Part shown: positions 44,549-51,739 of the stretch, in pieces
Layout: every line of letters starts with the position of its first letter
Position numbering within the stretch: the first letter of the stretch is position 1
Origin: Paenibacillus timonensis
GTDB taxonomy: Bacteria > Bacillota > Bacilli > Paenibacillales > Paenibacillaceae
Direction of reading: 5' to 3'
Assembly: GCF_009725205.1 (NCBI RefSeq)
Contig: NZ_WNZY01000006.1
Coordinates: 62,001 to 126,000, forward strand
DNA: 64,000 nt
Made by a program: the position numbers and the translations under genes
Notes under the pieces: model-generated
What the model was told of the DNA's origin: nothing
The model's database searches: none
What the model saw: only the letters and a program-made list of their open reading frames with translations

Positions 44549-44692
44549 ATGGCGCTGTTAACGAATGAGCTGCTCCTAGAATCCTATCAGAAGGCGACCG
44601 AACTGCAATTGGATCGGGAGTTTATCGCACTGCTGTTAGCAGAAATCCGCAAACGCGAATTAGAGCTTGCCGCGCCGTCCGTTCTGCACTGA
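44549..44692 (+). CDS. sda: Sporulation checkpoint inhibitor Sda
   Basis: A 47-residue protein whose core NELLLESYQKATELQLDREF matches Bacillus Sda ([20 protein letters not shown]). Sda is a helical hairpin that binds the sporulation kinase KinA and blocks phosphorelay flow when replication has just initiated or is damaged. The ribosome site AAAGGATG is 8 nt before the ATG. Four DnaA boxes upstream reproduce the known coupling of sda expression to replication initiation. No terminator follows directly. Confidence 0.92.
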   Translation: MALLTNELLLESYQKATELQLDREFIALLLAEIRKRELELAAPSVLH

Positions 44693-44745
44693 ATTGTGGA
44701 CAACCTGGCTATCTCCCAGTTTAATTATGAAGTTATCCCCAACCA

Positions 44746-44994
44746 TCAAGGCGCCTGCCAGGCGTTGACATGATATATATAAGCTTCATGACAATGCGGA
44801 CACTGCACGACATGTTCGCAGCCGGAAGGAATACGCGCGGAGATAGCTGAAGTATATTGGTCAGCGGAACCGTAAGGGCTGTAAGGCCCGGCGTAGTCTT
44901 CTTTTTTTCCCGCATTCTCCAGAACGTATCCGCAATCGGGGCAGGTGGCGGTCATAGCAGCCAAGCCGTTGCATAACGGGCATATAAATGGCAA
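44746..44994 (-). CDS. Small zinc-ribbon protein
   Basis: An 82-residue protein with three CxxC pairs: CPLC at residues ~5-8, CPDC at ~18-21 and CPHC at ~65-68, so one or two structural zinc sites. It ends with Tyr-rich AYIYHVNAW. I do not recognise a family. The start is TTG at 44994. The ribosome site AAAGGAGAG lies inside a strong leader hairpin (44993-45045), implying translational control. No DNA-binding domain beyond the zinc ribbon is seen. Confidence 0.72.
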   Translation of the reverse strand: MPFICPLCNGLAAMTATCPDCGYVLENAGKKEDYAGPYSPYGSADQYTSAISARIPSGCEHVVQCPHCHEAYIYHVNAWQAP

Positions 44995-45050
44995 AGGGTA
45001 TCTCTCCTTTACGGCATAATCTTCCGTAAAGTTAAGATACCCTTTTTTTT
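44993..45050. promoter_or_regulatory. 19-bp hairpin: ribosome-site sequester on minus, terminator on plus
   Basis: The outer stem AAAGGGTATCT (44993-45003) / AGATACCCTTT (45035-45045) and the inner stem CTTTACGG (45007-45014) / CCGTAAAG (45024-45031) form a near-continuous helix. On the minus strand it encloses the ribosome site and abuts the TTG start of the zinc-ribbon gene. On the plus strand it is followed by T8 (45043-45050) and would be a strong terminator, possibly for a long sda transcript. Confidence 0.75.
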
Positions 45051-45086
45051 GTCAGAACATGTAAAACGCGAAACGCCTCTATATAA

Positions 45087-46085
45087 CTACAGCTTCATGT
45101 TGCTGCTGTGTCCCGGAGACAACTTCGCTTCCGGATCGATGTAGACTTTGGCATTGTTGACCGCTGTCGGTGCTTCGCCAAATCCTACCGCAATGAGGTC
45201 CAATTTGCCGGGATATGTCGTAATGTCACCCGCGGCAAAGATGCCGGGAATCGAGCTTTCCATCCGAGAATCGACGACAATGGCGTTGCCTTCGATGTCG
45301 AGACCCCACTCAGCGATGGGTCCCAGGGAGGAGACGAACCCAAAATTGACGATGACGTCGTCCACAGCGATCTCTTGGGTTTCTTTCGTCTTCACGTCTG
45401 CCAGAGTGACGCGCTCAATTCGCTCGTCGCCATGCAGCTCCGCGATTTCCGTAGGTGTAATGACCTGCACCCGGGAAGCCATCAGCTTCTCAACGCTATG
45501 CTCATGCGCCCGGAATTTGTCGCGGCGGTGGATCAACGTGACCTGCTCGGCGATCGGCTCCAGCATCAGCGCCCAGTCGACAGCGGAATCACCGCCGCCG
45601 CTGATCAAAACTTTCCTTCCGCTGAACCGGTTCATGTCGCTGACGAAATAGTGCAGATTGGTTTTCTCAAAACGAGAGGCGTTCTCCAGTTCAAGACGGC
45701 GCGGTTCGAAGGCGCCAACTCCCGCGGTAATGATCAAAGCACGCGCATAGTGTACGTCCTTGTCGGTCGTCACCACAAAATGGCGATCCTCTTTCTTCTC
45801 GATCTGCAGCACCCGTTCCTCCAGACGAATGTCCGGCTCAAACAGCTTTAACTGCTCATTCAAGTTGTTGATCAGCTCCTGGCCCGTCACTTTAGGAAAG
45901 CCGGCCACGTCATAAATATATTTCTCAGGGTAGAGGGCAGCAACTTGACCCCCAAGCTGAGGCATACTTTCGATCAGTTTGACGGAAGCTTTTCTCATTC
46001 CGCCGTAAAATGCGGCAAACATGCCCGCCGGTCCGCCCCCGATAATCAGGAGATCAGTGAATTCGGCGTTGTTTTGGGATGACAC
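45087..46085 (-). CDS. Ferredoxin/flavodoxin-NADP+ reductase type 2 (YumC-like)
   Basis: A 332-residue thioredoxin-reductase-fold flavoprotein lacking the redox CxxC. FAD motif: [22 protein letters not shown] motif: [15 protein letters not shown]; second FAD contact: [20 protein letters not shown]. The YP/GFPK block and absence of CxxC distinguish TrxR-like ferredoxin-NADP+ reductases (Bacillus YumC) from thioredoxin reductases. It supplies reduced ferredoxin or flavodoxin to oxygenases and radical enzymes. The ribosome site TGGAGGTG lies upstream of the start. Confidence 0.93.
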   Translation of the reverse strand: MSSQNNAEFTDLLIIGGGPAGMFAAFYGGMRKASVKLIESMPQLGGQVAALYPEKYIYDVAGFPKVTGQELINNLNEQLKLFEPDIRLEERVLQIEKKEDRHFVVTTDKDVHYARALIITAGVGAFEPRRLELENASRFEKTNLHYFVSDMNRFSGRKVLISGGGDSAVDWALMLEPIAEQVTLIHRRDKFRAHEHSVEKLMASRVQVITPTEIAELHGDERIERVTLADVKTKETQEIAVDDVIVNFGFVSSLGPIAEWGLDIEGNAIVVDSRMESSIPGIFAAGDITTYPGKLDLIAVGFGEAPTAVNNAKVYIDPEAKLSPGHSSNMKL

Positions 46086-46142
46086 GGGCCAAACACCTCC
46101 AGATGGTTTCTTTTTCTTTAGCTATAATGTCAATTCTACTTT

Positions 46143-46170
46143 ATTATAATCGTCACACCCCTACTTGCAA
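46143..46170 (-). promoter_or_regulatory. Promoter of the ferredoxin-NADP+ reductase gene
   Basis: On the minus strand TTGCAA (46165-46170) and TATAAT (46143-46148) are spaced 16 bp apart, about 58 bp before the start codon. Confidence 0.6.
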
Positions 46171-46429
46171 AGGTAAGATCAAAACTGTCGAAAATATGGA
46201 AAATAATCCGTTGAAAGTCCTATAGTTACAGGTAAAATAAGACTTGATCTTTTAGGCAAAAGTCGATATCATTCAAATGTATGCACTCATATTTGTGACG
46301 AAAAAAGTACATTTATGATTATACGACAGAAGGCTTTTGATCATCCTACAAATAAGGGTTAAACTAAGTTGTGACAAATGTCTCTGATTACATGAAACGG
46401 TGGAATATGGTACGAAAGAATGGTTTTTT

Positions 46430-46476
46430 ATGTGTTAATTTTCACATTGCGTTTTTTGGTTTAATTCAAATATAGA
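46430..46476 (+). promoter_or_regulatory. Promoter with Rex-like operator before the NADH dehydrogenase gene
   Basis: ATGTGTTAATTTTCACAT (46430-46447) has the 18-bp length and the TGTG/CACA arms of the Rex operator TTGTGAAATATTTCACAA. It abuts a promoter TTGCGT (46447-46452), 18 bp, TATAGA (46471-46476). Rex senses NADH/NAD+ and controls ndh-type genes in Firmicutes. The rest of the 420-bp gap (46086-46505) shows AT-rich sequence, the divergent promoter, and TTGTGAC half-sites near 46295 and 46372. Confidence 0.55.
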
Positions 46477-46505
46477 GTGTGCAAAATTGGAAGGAGAACA
46501 AATAC

Positions 46506-47699
46506 ATGAGTACCATACCCAAAATTGTAATTCTTGGTGCGGGTTATGGCGGCATTCTTACCGCGCAGCGGCTGCAGAAAGAGTTGAATTACAATGAAGC
46601 GGACGTCACCCTGGTGAATCGGCACGACTATCATTATTTTACGACACATCTGCATATGCCGGCTGCCGGGACAGACTCCATCGAACATACCCGAGTGGCG
46701 ATTTCCAAATTAATTGACGAATTCAAAATCGACCTTGTGAAATCGAACGTACAGGAAATTCGTCTGGCCGACAAGAAGGTCGTGCTGCAGGACGGAACGC
46801 TTTCTTACGATTATCTGATTATCGCGCTGGGCGGCGAGCCGGAATCTTTTGGCATTCCAGGGTTAACTGAATATGCGATGACGATCCGCAGCATCAATTC
46901 CGTTCGCCTGATCCGTCAGCATATCGAATATCAATTTGCAATGTACAAAATGGACGAAAGCCGGACCGACCGCCTGAACTTTGTGGTCGGCGGCGCAGGC
47001 TTCAGCGGCATCGAGTTCGTGGCCGAGTTGGCCGACCGGATCCCGCAGCTGTGCAAGGAATACGACGTGGATCCGAACTTCGTGAATGTGTACAATGTTG
47101 AAGCTGCGCCAACGGCTTTGCCGGGCTTTGATCCTGAACTGGTTGAGTACGCGATGGACGTGCTGAAGAAGAAGGGCGTTCAGTTCAAAATCGGCGTAGC
47201 GATCAAGGAATGCACGCCGGATGGTGTTATTTTGGCCACCGGTGAAGAAATTAAGTCGCAAACGGTCGTTTGGACCGGGGGAATCCGGGGCAACCGTCTG
47301 ATCGAGGCGGCAGGCTTCGAGACCGCGCGCGGACGGGTGAAAATCGACGATTATTTGCGCGCACCCGGCCATGACAACGTGTTTATCATTGGAGATAACT
47401 CGCTGATGTTCAATCCGGAGGGTCGTCCGTACCCACCAACGGCGCAAATCGCGATGCAGCAAGGGGTAACTTGCGCACAAAACGTGGTGGCGTCGATCCG
47501 CGGCAAGGACCTCAAGAAATTTGTGTTCAGCAACAAAGGAACGGTGGCTTCGCTTGGCAAAGGGGAAGCTGTTGCCAGCGCATTTGGCAAGAAGTACAAA
47601 GGCTGGGTTGCAGCTCAATTGAAGAAGTTGGTCGATATGCGTTATCTCTTCATTATCGGCGGGATTCCGCTCGTACTGAAAAAAGGAAGATTCTTCTGA
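46506..47699 (+). CDS. Type II NADH dehydrogenase (YumB-like)
   Basis: A 397-residue NDH-2. FAD motif: IVILGAGYGGILTAQRL; NADH motif: FVVGGAGFSGIEFVAELADR; second FAD contact: VFIIGDNSLMFNPEG; C-terminal membrane-associating region YLFIIGGIPLVLKKGRFF. It oxidises NADH and reduces menaquinone. The ATG at 46506 follows AAGGAGAAC; the frame start at 46479 precedes that site. A Rex-like operator suggests repression at low NADH/NAD+ ratio. Synteny with yumC and yuiB matches Bacillus. Confidence 0.92.
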   Translation: MSTIPKIVILGAGYGGILTAQRLQKELNYNEADVTLVNRHDYHYFTTHLHMPAAGTDSIEHTRVAISKLIDEFKIDLVKSNVQEIRLADKKVVLQDGTLSYDYLIIALGGEPESFGIPGLTEYAMTIRSINSVRLIRQHIEYQFAMYKMDESRTDRLNFVVGGAGFSGIEFVAELADRIPQLCKEYDVDPNFVNVYNVEAAPTALPGFDPELVEYAMDVLKKKGVQFKIGVAIKECTPDGVILATGEEIKSQTVVWTGGIRGNRLIEAAGFETARGRVKIDDYLRAPGHDNVFIIGDNSLMFNPEGRPYPPTAQIAMQQGVTCAQNVVASIRGKDLKKFVFSNKGTVASLGKGEAVASAFGKKYKGWVAAQLKKLVDMRYLFIIGGIPLVLKKGRFF

Positions 47700-47700
47700 G

Positions 47701-47952
47701 ATGCGTCATTGCAGCGTACAGGTTCGGGGACTGCTAACACGGGAGGAACTGGATCGCTATAACGCCTTGATGGAAGTGGGCTCTTATCTGGAATCGCAGC
47801 AGCAATACGATTTCGCTTATACGGTCCAGAAGGAAGTTGACCTTCTCATTCTGCCGGCTATCGAACGTTTGAAGGAGAAGAGCCGTGATCGCGATCGGGC
47901 AACGGCGGAGTTCTTGAAATCGCTAGAGGCCGAACAAGAAGGAAAAGAATAG
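47701..47952 (+). CDS. Small helical protein of unknown function
   Basis: An 83-residue mostly helical, charged protein (LLTREELDRYNALMEVGSYL, then long amphipathic helices and a Glu/Lys-rich end). It starts one base after the stop of the NADH dehydrogenase gene, so it must be co-transcribed and possibly translationally coupled. I recognise no family. There is no membrane segment or Cys. It may be a small accessory to the dehydrogenase, a guess based on position only. Confidence 0.75.
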   Translation: MRHCSVQVRGLLTREELDRYNALMEVGSYLESQQQYDFAYTVQKEVDLLILPAIERLKEKSRDRDRATAEFLKSLEAEQEGKE

Positions 47953-47955
47953 AAA

Positions 47956-47993
47956 AGGGTGTGCCGCTCATTGGAGCAGGCACACCCTTCTTT
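47956..47993. terminator. Bidirectional terminator between convergent transcripts
   Basis: AAGGGTGTGCC (near 47956-47965) / GGCACACCCTT (47979-47989) with inner GCTC/GAGC is followed by TCTTT on plus and TTTTCTATT on minus. It serves both the yumB-like operon and hemQ. Confidence 0.88.
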
Positions 47994-48004
47994 AGTTGTG
48001 TGAG

Positions 48005-48751
48005 TTACAGCTTTAGCATATCGTCTAACCGTTCGGCATTTAACAGGTTGCCAACATAAAAGGCACCAAATTCGCCATAACGCGCGCTGACTTCGTCAAA
48101 TCGCATTTCATAGACCAGCTTCTTGAACTGCAGCGCGTCATCGGAGAACAAAGTCACGCCCCATTCCCAGTCGTCGAGGCCGACGGAGCCGGTAATGATT
48201 TGCTTCACTTTGCCGGCATAGCTGCGGCCGATCAGGCCGTGGCTACGCATCATCTCGCGACGCTCGTCCATCGACAGCATGTACCAGTTATCGTTCAGCT
48301 CCCGCTTCTTGTTCATCGGGTAGAAGCAAATATGGTTGGATTTCGGAAGGATCGGCTGCAACCGCGCCATCACCTCGGGGTTCGCCTTCGGGTCACCGCC
48401 GCCGGAAGCAAGATAATTACTTAACTCAACAACGCTGACGTAAGAGTATGCTCTGCTCGTATACTCAGCAAAGGTCGTTTTGTTGAAGGCCGTTTCCAAT
48501 GCGTTCAGCTCTTCCAAGCTTTCGCGCAGGTGCATGAACACGATATCGGCTTTCTGGCCGACGATCGAATACACGGCGGTGCTGCCCGTCTTGGATTCTT
48601 CCATCTGGTTCCAATCTTTCAGAAACGTGTGCAGCTCCTCCAGAGCTCCAGCGCGCTCCTCGTCATCCGCCGCTTTCCAGGCGGTCCAATCGATGGTGCG
48701 GAAATCGTGAAGCGCATACCAACCTTCCAAGGTTAGGGTAGCTTCATTCAT
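48005..48751 (-). CDS. hemQ: Coproheme decarboxylase HemQ (chlorite dismutase family)
   Basis: A 248-residue chlorite-dismutase-fold protein of the Firmicutes HemQ type. It converts coproheme to heme b with peroxide in the coproporphyrin-dependent pathway. Visible blocks: [14 protein letters not shown] at the start, [13 protein letters not shown], and [21 protein letters not shown] containing the substrate-site Tyr/Lys region. The ATG at 48751 has AGGAG 9 nt upstream. Together with ctaB and ctaA this covers the last steps of heme b, o and a synthesis. Confidence 0.93.
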   Translation of the reverse strand: MNEATLTLEGWYALHDFRTIDWTAWKAADDEERAGALEELHTFLKDWNQMEESKTGSTAVYSIVGQKADIVFMHLRESLEELNALETAFNKTTFAEYTSRAYSYVSVVELSNYLASGGGDPKANPEVMARLQPILPKSNHICFYPMNKKRELNDNWYMLSMDERREMMRSHGLIGRSYAGKVKQIITGSVGLDDWEWGVTLFSDDALQFKKLVYEMRFDEVSARYGEFGAFYVGNLLNAERLDDMLKL

Positions 48752-48994
48752 GTATATCACTCCTAGATAGATTCTGATCCTCATTCACGAATCGTACATT
48801 ACGCTTCTTATTGTAGCGCAAGGTGCCTAAACGGGGCAAATCGATTCATCTAATTTTCATGCAAAGTTCATTGCTTCGTTACATAATATCTAGTAAACTA
48901 ACTACTAGCTTGATTTCGTGTGATTTATGTTATAGTTCGAGCGAGCCTTGTGCTCGTCCAAAGATGTCTTTTGGAATGACCGTTACAATGAAGA

Positions 48995-49159
48995 TTCAAA
49001 AAGGCAGGTTAGGAGTACCGAGAAGGTTGGATGAAGCTAGGGACTGAGTAGCGGAGCGTACGTTTGAGTACGTGAGCAACGGAAGACCCGGCTGAGTTCA
49101 AGATTCGATGTCGATTATGCGATCTTAAATGCTTCGTGATCCAAAGATGCCTTTTTGAA
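48995..49159 (+). repeat. Structured repeat, copy A
   Basis: A 165-bp element bounded by inverted ends TTCAAAAAGGCA (48995-49006) and TGCCTTTTTGAA (49148-49159). The interior shares long identical stretches with copy B, including GGTTGGATGAAG, TAGGGACTGAGTAGCGGAGC and CGTACGTTTGAGTACG (a hairpin). It is in direct tandem with copy B (period ~183 bp). The stretch 48752-48994 ahead of it shows only a degenerate extra right end (48958-48976). Confidence 0.88.
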
Positions 49160-49177
49160 TGACCGTTACAATGAAGA

Positions 49178-49343
49178 TTCAAAAAGGCAGGTTAGGAGCA
49201 CCAAGAAGGTTGGATGAAGTTAGGGACTGAGTAGCGGAGCGTACGTTTGAGTACGTGAGCAACGGAAGGCCCGGCTGAATTCAAGATTCGATGGTGAATT
49301 ACCTTCATTGACCTGCTTCGTGATCCAAAGATGCCTTTTTGAA
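49178..49343 (+). repeat. Structured repeat, copy B
   Basis: A 166-bp element with ends TTCAAAAAGGCA (49178-49189) and TGCCTTTTTGAA (49332-49343), nearly identical to copy A except in the right third. It ends 25 bp before the yuiB-like ATG, so it lies in the leader of that gene or contains its promoter. Confidence 0.88.
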
Positions 49344-49368
49344 TGACCTTTAGAAGGGTGGGGGAGCG

Positions 49369-49662
49369 ATGGGTTGGCTCATCGTACTGGTGCTGATGGT
49401 TTTATTCTTCGTGATGATGTTCGGCATCGGCTTTATTCTGAATATGCTGATGAAAACAACCTGGTTTCCGGCATACGTTTTCATTATCGTGATTTTACCG
49501 ATTGTGGTGTATACCCTATGGGATCATGATCGGAGCTTTGGCGCTTACCTAGCGTCGTTCCGGCTGGTTGATTATTTGACGGCGTTCGCCGGGCTGTGCG
49601 GGGCGATTCTGAGCGGGTGGACCATCCGCAAACTGCGGTTAGGCGGTTACAAAATGTTTTAA
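49369..49662 (+). CDS. YuiB-like membrane protein
   Basis: A 97-residue membrane protein with three hydrophobic segments. It starts LIVLVLMVLFFVMMFGIGFI and ends with GAILSGWTIRKLRLGGYKMF, matching the C-terminal pattern of Bacillus YuiB as I remember it. YuiB is encoded near yumB/yumC in Bacillus, consistent with this position. The function is unknown. The ribosome site GGTGGGGGAG lies just before the ATG. It is unusual in being flanked by copies of a structured repeat in opposite orientations. Confidence 0.78.
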   Translation: MGWLIVLVLMVLFFVMMFGIGFILNMLMKTTWFPAYVFIIVILPIVVYTLWDHDRSFGAYLASFRLVDYLTAFAGLCGAILSGWTIRKLRLGGYKMF

Positions 49663-49668
49663 AGGTGG

Positions 49669-49874
49669 TTCAAAAAGTCATCTTTCCATAACGAAGCAGA
49701 GCATGAGAAGTAGATTCGACGTCGAATCATGAATTCAGCCGGGCCAAGCATATGCTTCCGATGCATGTTTCCTACGGAAACATTTCAGTTGCTCACGTAC
49801 CTAAAACGTACGCTGCGCTACTCAGTCCCTAGCTTCATCCAACCTTCTCGGTCCTGAAAACCTGACTTTTTGAA
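49669..49874 (-). repeat. Structured repeat, copy C (inverted, longer)
   Basis: A 206-bp element in reverse orientation relative to copies A and B. Its ends are TTCAAAAAGTCA (49669-49680) and TGACTTTTTGAA (49863-49874): the G-C pair of copies A and B is replaced by T-A on both sides, a compensatory change. It carries an extra ~40-bp insert containing a perfect hairpin ATGTTTCC/GGAAACAT and a perfect palindrome GATTCGACGTCGAATC. Confidence 0.88.
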
Positions 49875-49898
49875 CATGCACTTTTAGGAAGTTGTTCA

Positions 49899-49948
49899 AA
49901 AAGCGCGAGTATCGTCATGGGATCGTCCCTGGCGTCTCGCGCTTTTTT
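49899..49948. terminator. Terminator between yuiB-like gene and sinR
   Basis: AAAAGCGCGAG (49899-49909) pairs with CTCGCGCTTTT (49936-49946), with T-rich ends on both strands. It probably ends sinR transcription on minus. Confidence 0.8.
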
Positions 49949-49960
49949 CTGCGTGTACCG

Positions 49961-50296
49961 TTATTCCTGCTGGTCTTTTTTCCACTTCTGATATTCGAGG
50001 AAGTCTTTAAACTCTTTCTTGCTGACGCCCGAAGTCATCGCTTCCTGTACCAGCTCCGACCATTCCGGATCAAGCAATTCCGGTGCGGGGCGGTCGCCAT
50101 ACAATAGCAGGTTGATCGAGACGTTTAGAGCGTCGGCTATCTTCTCGATGAAGGAAATGGAGGGGTTCGATTGAATATTGCGTTCAACATTGCTGAGGTA
50201 GGATTTTGCCACATCCGCCTTCTCCGCCAGCTCGGATAAGGAGTACCCTCGGTCTTGCCGAATTTTCTGAATACGCTCGCCAATATGTTCTGCCAT
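49961..50296 (-). CDS. sinR: SinR-like biofilm master repressor
   Basis: A 111-residue protein with two domains. Residues 6-62 are an XRE-type helix-turn-helix (GYSLSELAEKADVAKSYLSN). Residues 76-106 are a SIN dimerisation domain (DPEWSELVQEAMTSGVSKKE). This is the architecture and length of Bacillus SinR, which represses matrix operons. It lies directly downstream of tasA on the same strand but has its own promoter (50334-50362). A SinI-like partner is encoded at 53935-54108, and SinR-like operators precede the TapA-like gene. Confidence 0.93.
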   Translation of the reverse strand: MAEHIGERIQKIRQDRGYSLSELAEKADVAKSYLSNVERNIQSNPSISFIEKIADALNVSINLLLYGDRPAPELLDPEWSELVQEAMTSGVSKKEFKDFLEYQKWKKDQQE

Positions 50297-50312
50297 GTAG
50301 CCGTCGCCCTTC

Positions 50313-50362
50313 TATCAGAATAATTTTGATGTCATTATATCAGAATAAACGAGATCGGACAA
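50313..50362 (-). promoter_or_regulatory. sinR promoter with flanking 11-bp direct repeats
   Basis: On the minus strand TTGTCC (50357-50362), 17 bp, TATAAT (50334-50339). An exact 11-bp repeat (plus-strand TATCAGAATAA) occurs at 50338-50348 and 50313-50323, bracketing the -10 and the start-site region at 25-bp spacing, a candidate operator. Confidence 0.7.
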
Positions 50363-50390
50363 AGGCGTTAAGTCGGAATTTAACCTAAGC

Positions 50391-50430
50391 AAAGAACACC
50401 TTAGTCCCAGGAGCGGGGCAAGGTGTTCTG
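50391..50430 (-). terminator. Terminator after tasA
   Basis: On minus, AGAACACCTT pairs with AAGGTGTTCT across a 17-nt loop, followed by TTTGCTT. The T tract is modest, so some read-through into sinR is possible. Confidence 0.6.
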
Positions 50431-50447
50431 CTTCGGATGGTCCGATC

Positions 50448-51035
50448 TTATTTGACGTCGCCAGCGCCTTGTTTAGCTTCAAACGTCCATTTCAGGTTCA
50501 AGGCGTCGCCTTGGAATTGGTTTTGGTCTTGGCCGTTGTCCACGAATTCAAAATCAACGATCATGGTATCGATGGAGCCAGCTCTCAAGCCGCTGCGTTC
50601 CCCGAGGAAGAAGCCTCTTTCAACGGCATCCGGAGTTTGATTTTGCAGATCATACAGCGTAGTTTCGTAGATAACGTCATTCAACTTGTCGGAATTGTAC
50701 AAGAATTTTACTTTAATATGTTTGCCGAAGTCGTCCGTGTTCGCTGGAGCGCCGGCTCGATTCGTAATTGTATAGCTCGTTTTCAGCAGCACTTCTTTGA
50801 TATCGAGTGTGCCGTCGTTTTTGAGTTTGAACTTACGAGGAATATGGTCGCCTGGTTTCAAGTTACCGATATTCACAATCGCCGTCGGATCTGCGTTGAT
50901 ATCCAATGTACCAGCGGCGAACGTCCCGGTCGTTTCTACCGTATCGCTAAAGTACGCGAACGTGCCTCCGCCGATCAATGTCAAACCTAGTGCTGCAGTT
51001 GCTACTCCGAAACCTAATGTCTTTTTGATACCCAT
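50448..51035 (-). CDS. tasA: TasA/camelysin-family matrix fibre protein
   Basis: A 195-residue protein of the TasA/CalY (camelysin) family. The signal peptide (residues 1-26) ends in GGGTFAYFSD, the SipW-dependent processing motif. The mature domain starts ETTGTFAAGTLDI and contains the jelly-roll blocks NLKPGDHIPRKFKLKNDGTL. It should form the extracellular amyloid-like fibre of the biofilm. The ATG at 51035 is used because GGGAGG lies 10 nt before it; the frame extends to 51083. It is shorter than Bacillus TasA (261 residues), nearer to CalY. Confidence 0.92.
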   Translation of the reverse strand: MGIKKTLGFGVATAALGLTLIGGGTFAYFSDTVETTGTFAAGTLDINADPTAIVNIGNLKPGDHIPRKFKLKNDGTLDIKEVLLKTSYTITNRAGAPANTDDFGKHIKVKFLYNSDKLNDVIYETTLYDLQNQTPDAVERGFFLGERSGLRAGSIDTMIVDFEFVDNGQDQNQFQGDALNLKWTFEAKQGAGDVK

Positions 51036-51152
51036 TCCTGAATTCCTCCCTGATTTTAAAAAGATTTTTTTTATATATTGCATCCTTATGAATACATAAG
51101 GAGAACAACCGAATCATACTTGCTTCAATTGGGTGAAAGCGTCAATCTCGTT

Positions 51153-51737
51153 TTAGGAGGCCTTGGCGTCAGGCTGTGTTTTGTTCGGGTCTGGTTTCTT
51201 ATCCTCCAAACCGGCGATCGCCTTCCATAGGGAAACGAGCGCGTACAGGAACAAGAGGAGCCCAGGGATAATCAGCAGAGCGACATTTCCCGTCTTCGTC
51301 CCGGCGAAGCTTAATACATAGCCAATGTAAGGAACATTAAAGCCGGTATAAACGCCGGTGACATTGGCTGGATTCACCGGATCCGAGTCAGCGGCCCCAT
51401 TGTTATCGCCTTTAGTCCGGTATAGCACCTGCCCGCTTTGCTCGTCGTGCGTCACCTCGACGATGCGGTGAGTGATCAGTTTGTCATCATTCGACCGGAA
51501 GGTGATGACATCGCCAACGGTGAATCGGGTCATATCGCCGCCAGGTTTAATGGCCGCAACGGAACCGGTAGGGATGGAGGGCTCCATCGAGCCGGACAGA
51601 ACCGTTTTCAATTGATATCCATAGAAATTCGGTTCGCCGCCGGATGCTTTCGAGAGCACGACCGAGCCAGCCACGGTAAAAAAGGCCACCGCCATCAGGA
51701 ACGTCAGCGCGTTCCCTAGCCACTTACGAATCCGCAT
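51153..51737 (-). CDS. sipW: ER-type signal peptidase I (SipW)
   Basis: A 194-residue membrane peptidase with an N-terminal helix, catalytic Ser50 in LSGSMEPSIPTGS, and His90 in LITHRIVEV in place of the Lys of ordinary bacterial signal peptidases: the Ser-His ER-type dyad typical of SipW. A C-terminal membrane helix (VALLIIPGLLLFLYALVSLW) follows. It processes TasA and the TapA-like protein. It begins 2 bp after the stop of the TapA-like gene, so the two are translationally linked. Confidence 0.94.
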   Translation of the reverse strand: MRIRKWLGNALTFLMAVAFFTVAGSVVLSKASGGEPNFYGYQLKTVLSGSMEPSIPTGSVAAIKPGGDMTRFTVGDVITFRSNDDKLITHRIVEVTHDEQSGQVLYRTKGDNNGAADSDPVNPANVTGVYTGFNVPYIGYVLSFAGTKTGNVALLIIPGLLLFLYALVSLWKAIAGLEDKKPDPNKTQPDAKAS

Positions 51738-51739
51738 GC

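Noticed and set aside
48958..49874. Insertion sequence
   Set aside because: The complementary ends and several copies recall an IS, but there is no transposase; the only gene between the copies is a normal YuiB-like membrane protein.
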